Source of the DNA: CAYXDR01 sp046498185
Lineage (GTDB): Bacteria > Desulfobacterota > DSM-4660 > Desulfatiglandales > Desulfatiglandaceae
Reading direction: 5' to 3'
DNA length: 25,347 bases
NCBI GenBank assembly: GCA_046498185.1
Contig: JAWOBE010000206.1
Location: forward strand, 1-25,347
The first letter of the stretch is position 1. Each line of letters starts with the position of its first letter. Shown in pieces: positions 22,672 through 25,347 of the stretch. The translations under genes were made by a program, and so were the position numbers. The notes under the pieces are model-generated. The model did not search any database. It was given only the letters and a program-made list of their open reading frames with translations, and was not told where the DNA came from.

Positions 22672-23118
22672 TCACTCTTCGAACGGGTCGAGAGGATACT
22701 TTCCGGCCTTTTTCCGAAGCCAGTTCGCGCCCCGGAGCACCGGGCCCCTTCTTGTCAAACGGCCTACGATCCTGTGCTTTCCAGGAAAGTCCGTCAGGGA
22801 AAGACCGATCGCGATGGTCAAAATTCCCTGCCCTGGAAGAACCAGCAGCGTCAGGCCGGTCATGATAAACAACACACCTATCACATTCTTTCCGACCAGA
22901 TAGGTGCGGCGGACGAACACATTAGAAATTTTGCTGGAAAAAGGTTTATAATTCGATAAAAAATAGTCGCGCGGCAGATAAACGATGCCGATTACCGCCA
23001 CGAGGATTCCGACCACGAAAGTCCCGACCGAAAAGATGAACATCCATTGCAATAGACCCTCATGTATTTGAATCCACTGTCCGGCTTCTTCGATCATATT
23101 TCTTCCCGCCGACAGCAT
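22672..23118 (-). CDS. PGPGW-type small membrane protein
   Basis: A predicted inner-membrane protein of unknown function. The 148 residues have hydrophobic segments at about 26-48 (MFIFSVGTFVVGILVAVIGIVY) and about 78-105. The second contains the LPGQGILTIAIGLSLTDFPGK signature of the PGPGW transmembrane family (Pro-Gly-x-Gly loop), followed by a basic tail with RGPVLRGANWLRKKAGK. ATG at 23116-23118 is preceded by GAGGAG about seven bases upstream. It is monocistronic, convergent with pdxT and divergent from the MFS gene. No role can be given from the sequence. Confidence 0.8.
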   Translation of the reverse strand: MLSAGRNMIEEAGQWIQIHEGLLQWMFIFSVGTFVVGILVAVIGIVYLPRDYFLSNYKPFSSKISNVFVRRTYLVGKNVIGVLFIMTGLTLLVLPGQGILTIAIGLSLTDFPGKHRIVGRLTRRGPVLRGANWLRKKAGKYPLDPFEE

Positions 23119-23305
23119 TTGCCGGCTCCTCGATATTCTTTTATTTTTATCCAGAGGGAAAAATTGTGTTTACACTGATTTTTGCAGGTTTTCAACGCTA
23201 AAAACCGGTGAATGCCGTTCTTTGTGCTTCCGGCGTTGATTGAGGTGTCCTTTTGGAGTAATGTCTTATCGCAGCATGGTTTTCAGTTGGAAAGGAATTT
23301 TTGTT

Positions 23306-24526
23306 TTGCTTGAACCAGACTTATCTTCCGCAACCCCACCCTGGCGCCGCACCCTTTTGGTCACGGCCATCGCACAGATGTGTGCCATGATCGGGTTTTC
23401 TAGCGTCTTCCCCTTCCTGCCGCTCTACGTTCACGAACTGGGAAGCAGCCTGGGAATCGATGAAGGTATGCTGGCCGGGCTGGTTTACTCCGGGCAGGCA
23501 TTCACGATGATGCTTGCATCCCCGCTCTGGGGTTCGCTTGCAGACCGCTACGGGCGCAAACTTATGGTCGAAAGGTCCATGTTCGGCGGTGCACTTCTGC
23601 TGGTGGTGATGGCATTCGTACGCTCCGCCGAGCAGCTCGTGCTGTTGAGAATGCTGCAGGGAATGATAACCGGCACGGTGGGCGCAGCCAACGCACTTGT
23701 GGCTGGAGTCGTGCCCAGGGAACGTATTGGGTATGCCATGGGGCTTCTCCAGGTGGCTTCCGGGGCCGGGCTTGCGGTGGGCCCGCTTATCGGGGGAGCC
23801 ACAGCCGATGCATTCGGATACCATGCCGCTTTTTATGTAACGGGAGCAATGCTTTTCATCGGTGGGGCGGTAGTCCTGCTGGGGGTCAAGGAACATTTTA
23901 CGCCGCCGCTTGCACCCGGCAAAGCCGGCTTCGGTTTTCTGGCCGAATGCCGAAGCATTCTCACCTCTCCCAATGTCTCAGCAACATATGCAATTCGATT
24001 TATCAACCAGTTGAGCCGAATGATCATTATTCCGGTCCTTCCGCTTCTGATAATAAGCATCGCGGTTAATGCTTCGAAAGCCAATACCCTTACCGGGCTC
24101 GTCGTTGGCGCGGCTTCGGCCGCGGCCACCCTTGCCGGTTTGATTCTAGGAAAAATAGGGGACCGAATCGGTCACAGGAAAATCCTGATTTCCTGCAGCA
24201 TCGGAGCAGGCCTTTTGTTTTTACCCCAGGCACTGGTGTCCAGCCCCTGGCAATTGGTGGTGCTGCACACTCTTGCCGGTGCCGCCGCAGGTGGTATCGT
24301 GCCTGCCATAAGCGCCCTACTTGCCTCTTACACCCGTCCAGGGCAGGAGGGAGCGGTTTACGGCCTCGACAACTCGGTCGGCTCTGGTGCCAGGACCGTC
24401 GCACCGATGCTCGGTGTTTCTATTGCCGCATTGACAGGCGTGAGATCCGTTTTCGCGGCAACCGGTATAATTTATCTCTGCGCCGCCGCGATTGTGCTGT
24501 ACATTTTGAAACCTACCCGTGGTTGA
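23306..24526 (+). CDS. Major facilitator superfamily efflux transporter
   Basis: A proton-driven membrane transporter, probably drug/H+ antiporter-like; the substrate is unknown. From TTG 23306 there are 406 residues with about 12 hydrophobic helices. The first loop holds the MFS motif A-like sequence GSLADRYGRKLMVERSM, and helix 4-5 shows RMLQGMITGTVGAANALVAGVV and GPLIGGATADAFGYHAAF (motif C-like). The second half repeats the pattern with GKIGDRIGHRKILI. TTG 23306 is chosen because an AGGAA sequence stands about seven bases upstream and the next residues (EPDLSSATPPWRRTL) match usual MFS N-termini. ATG 23261, with GGAG too close, and GTG/ATG codons further up are alternatives. It is convergent with the DJ-1/PfpI gene. 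Confidence 0.9.
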   Translation: MLEPDLSSATPPWRRTLLVTAIAQMCAMIGFSSVFPFLPLYVHELGSSLGIDEGMLAGLVYSGQAFTMMLASPLWGSLADRYGRKLMVERSMFGGALLLVVMAFVRSAEQLVLLRMLQGMITGTVGAANALVAGVVPRERIGYAMGLLQVASGAGLAVGPLIGGATADAFGYHAAFYVTGAMLFIGGAVVLLGVKEHFTPPLAPGKAGFGFLAECRSILTSPNVSATYAIRFINQLSRMIIIPVLPLLIISIAVNASKANTLTGLVVGAASAAATLAGLILGKIGDRIGHRKILISCSIGAGLLFLPQALVSSPWQLVVLHTLAGAAAGGIVPAISALLASYTRPGQEGAVYGLDNSVGSGARTVAPMLGVSIAALTGVRSVFAATGIIYLCAAAIVLYILKPTRG

Positions 24527-24531
24527 CATCA

Positions 24532-24553
24532 AGGCAGGCAGAGAGGCCTGCCT
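24532..24553. terminator. Hairpin between convergent MFS and DJ-1/PfpI genes
   Basis: AGGCAGGC (24532-24539) and GCCTGCCT (24546-24553) form an 8-bp perfect stem with a 6-base loop, six bases after the MFS stop and 15 before the stop of the opposing gene. Only CTTCTT follows, so it is a weak intrinsic terminator in either direction. Confidence 0.55.
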
Positions 24554-24557
24554 CTTC

Positions 24558-24572
24558 TTACGAGGCGATCAA
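24558..24572 (+). repeat. Convergent-junction motif, diverged copy
   Basis: TTACGAGGCGATCAA differs from the copies at 5055 and 22654 (TTACGAGGCCGTCAA) at two positions. It lies immediately after a hairpin in a convergent junction and runs into the stop codon of the DJ-1/PfpI gene. Confidence 0.45.
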
Positions 24573-25174
24573 TCCGTGACTGCTGATCTAAAACCCATCT
24601 GAACCTCCACGAGCAATCGACCCTCGCGACCAACGAGCGTTTCGAGCAGCATGAAAGCCGATTCAGCGGCCGCAGCCGGTGATGTGCATGTAATAACGTT
24701 CCCGTCGCAAACAACCGGTTCATCGACGACACAGGCCCCCATCGAGGCAAGCTGGGATCGCCACATTCCACCTTCCCTGTGGTAGGTGACAGCCCTTCGC
24801 CCTTTTAGAATACCGGCCCTCCCCAGCGCCAAGGCACCTACGCAGACGCCTACGACCGGTTTGCCGAAATAGTTGAATTTTTCGATAACTTCAAGAAATT
24901 CAGGCGCGAAGGCATCTTCGAAATAACCGCCGCCGCCGAATCCACCAGGAACCACAAGTGCAGAATATTGCTCCGGCTGAACATCAGGGATCAACATCTC
25001 CGGGACGACACGTAGATTCCAGGCGCAATCGACGGATGAACGCAGCCCGGCCGTGACCGCCCTCACGGGCAAACGGCATACCGTGTCAGCCCAGCCGAAA
25101 ACATCCGTGAATACAGCGGCTTCAAAAGCCTCGAAGCCTTGTGCAAGCAGAATTAGAACCTTCCTTGGCAATTC
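24569..25174 (-). CDS. DJ-1/PfpI-family protein
   Basis: A member of the class I glutamine amidotransferase-like superfamily of DJ-1/PfpI type (chaperone, glyoxalase or protease-like activities in relatives; none can be assigned here). From TTG 25174 there are 201 residues: PRKVLILLAQGFEAFEA with Glu15 (family Glu), ALVVPGGFGGGGYFED, KPVVGVCVGALALGRAGIL with nucleophile-elbow Cys111, and VTYHREGGMW. The fourth residue after the Cys elbow and the His in TYHREG could complete the site. TTG 25174 is chosen because GAGAGG stands about nine bases upstream and family members begin M-x-K-VLILL; GTG 25192 lies before that site. It is convergent with the MFS gene. Confidence 0.88.
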   Translation of the reverse strand, partial: ELPRKVLILLAQGFEAFEAAVFTDVFGWADTVCRLPVRAVTAGLRSSVDCAWNLRVVPEMLIPDVQPEQYSALVVPGGFGGGGYFEDAFAPEFLEVIEKFNYFGKPVVGVCVGALALGRAGILKGRRAVTYHREGGMWRSQLASMGACVVDEPVVCDGNVITCTSPAAAAESAFMLLETLVGREGRLLVEVQMGFRSAVTD

Positions 25175-25192
25175 AGATAACCTCTCGACCAC

Positions 25193-25347
25193 AGGTTTTT
25201 ATTTGCCATAATTTAAAAATCCCGGATGTTAAAGCTAAAATTCTACGGTGCAGGGCTATTCGGGCTGATTGACCCGCCGGGTCCGCTCACAGTGTACTCC
25301 TTCGTCCCCCCTTCGTGCTTCAACGTAGCAGACCATGAATCGGTGTC
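25193..25347. other. Right-end region, unresolved
   Basis: No gene is called. On the minus strand one frame is open from the edge of the window to a TAG near 25244 (DTDSWSATLKHEGGTKEYTV and on), and another is open to a TAG near 25258. Either could be the 3' end of a gene outside the window, and the sequence does not decide. GGACCCGGCGGGTC near 25274-25287 (minus strand) is a short palindrome. Confidence 0.3.

Overview
The window reads as a typical bacterial chromosome segment from a Gram-negative organism, most likely a member of the Desulfobacterota (Syntrophobacter-like deltaproteobacteria). The basis is housekeeping gene content of that style, lipoproteins and secreted periplasmic proteins, a 1A-type penicillin-binding protein, and intergenic palindromes of a kind I associate with that group. 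This is an inference from style and not a database result. Genes are closely packed, and several start at GTG, TTG or (once) CTG with good Shine-Dalgarno sites.

Left end (1-2370, minus strand): the start of the division and cell-wall (dcw) cluster, mraZ-rsmH-ftsL, behind a promoter overlain by a 10-bp-phased repeat array that is the probable MraZ operator. The cluster breaks at the 3' end of ftsL. There an AT-richer reading frame begins in the middle of an NlpC/P60-type domain and continues through FN3-like and golvesin-like domains to the window edge. This is either a real rearrangement or an assembly join.

Middle (2449-12672, mostly plus strand): an ECF sigma factor with a soluble zinc anti-sigma, cysS, a convergent nitroreductase, then a compact run of an amidohydrolase deaminase, a large bifunctional PBP with an insert, an overlapping helical-repeat lipoprotein (possible PBP partner) and a PfkB-type sugar kinase. 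A tRNA-Val(GAC) with its own promoter and terminator follows on the minus strand.

Right-centre (12861-18354, minus strand): a gene line running from a tandem CDP-alcohol phosphatidyltransferase (AT-rich, CTG start) through mutL, miaA and a TPR lipoprotein to a FlgT-like exported protein. Upstream of the phosphatidyltransferase lies about 480 bp of AT-rich non-coding DNA. It contains a promoter-like site and an intrinsic terminator that could bound a small RNA.

Right (18840-25347): radC; then pdxR (MocR-type) divergent from pdxS-pdxT, a self-contained pyridoxal 5'-phosphate synthesis and control module; a PGPGW-type membrane protein; an MFS transporter; and a DJ-1/PfpI protein. Three convergent gene junctions share a short motif (TTACGAGGCCGTCAA or a near copy) beside hairpins, suggesting a dispersed REP-like or terminator family.

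No CRISPR array, complete insertion sequence, rRNA gene, phage or defence locus was seen. The most unusual items are the fused double CDP-alcohol phosphatidyltransferase, the PBP-lipoprotein pair, the possible small RNA and the broken dcw cluster.
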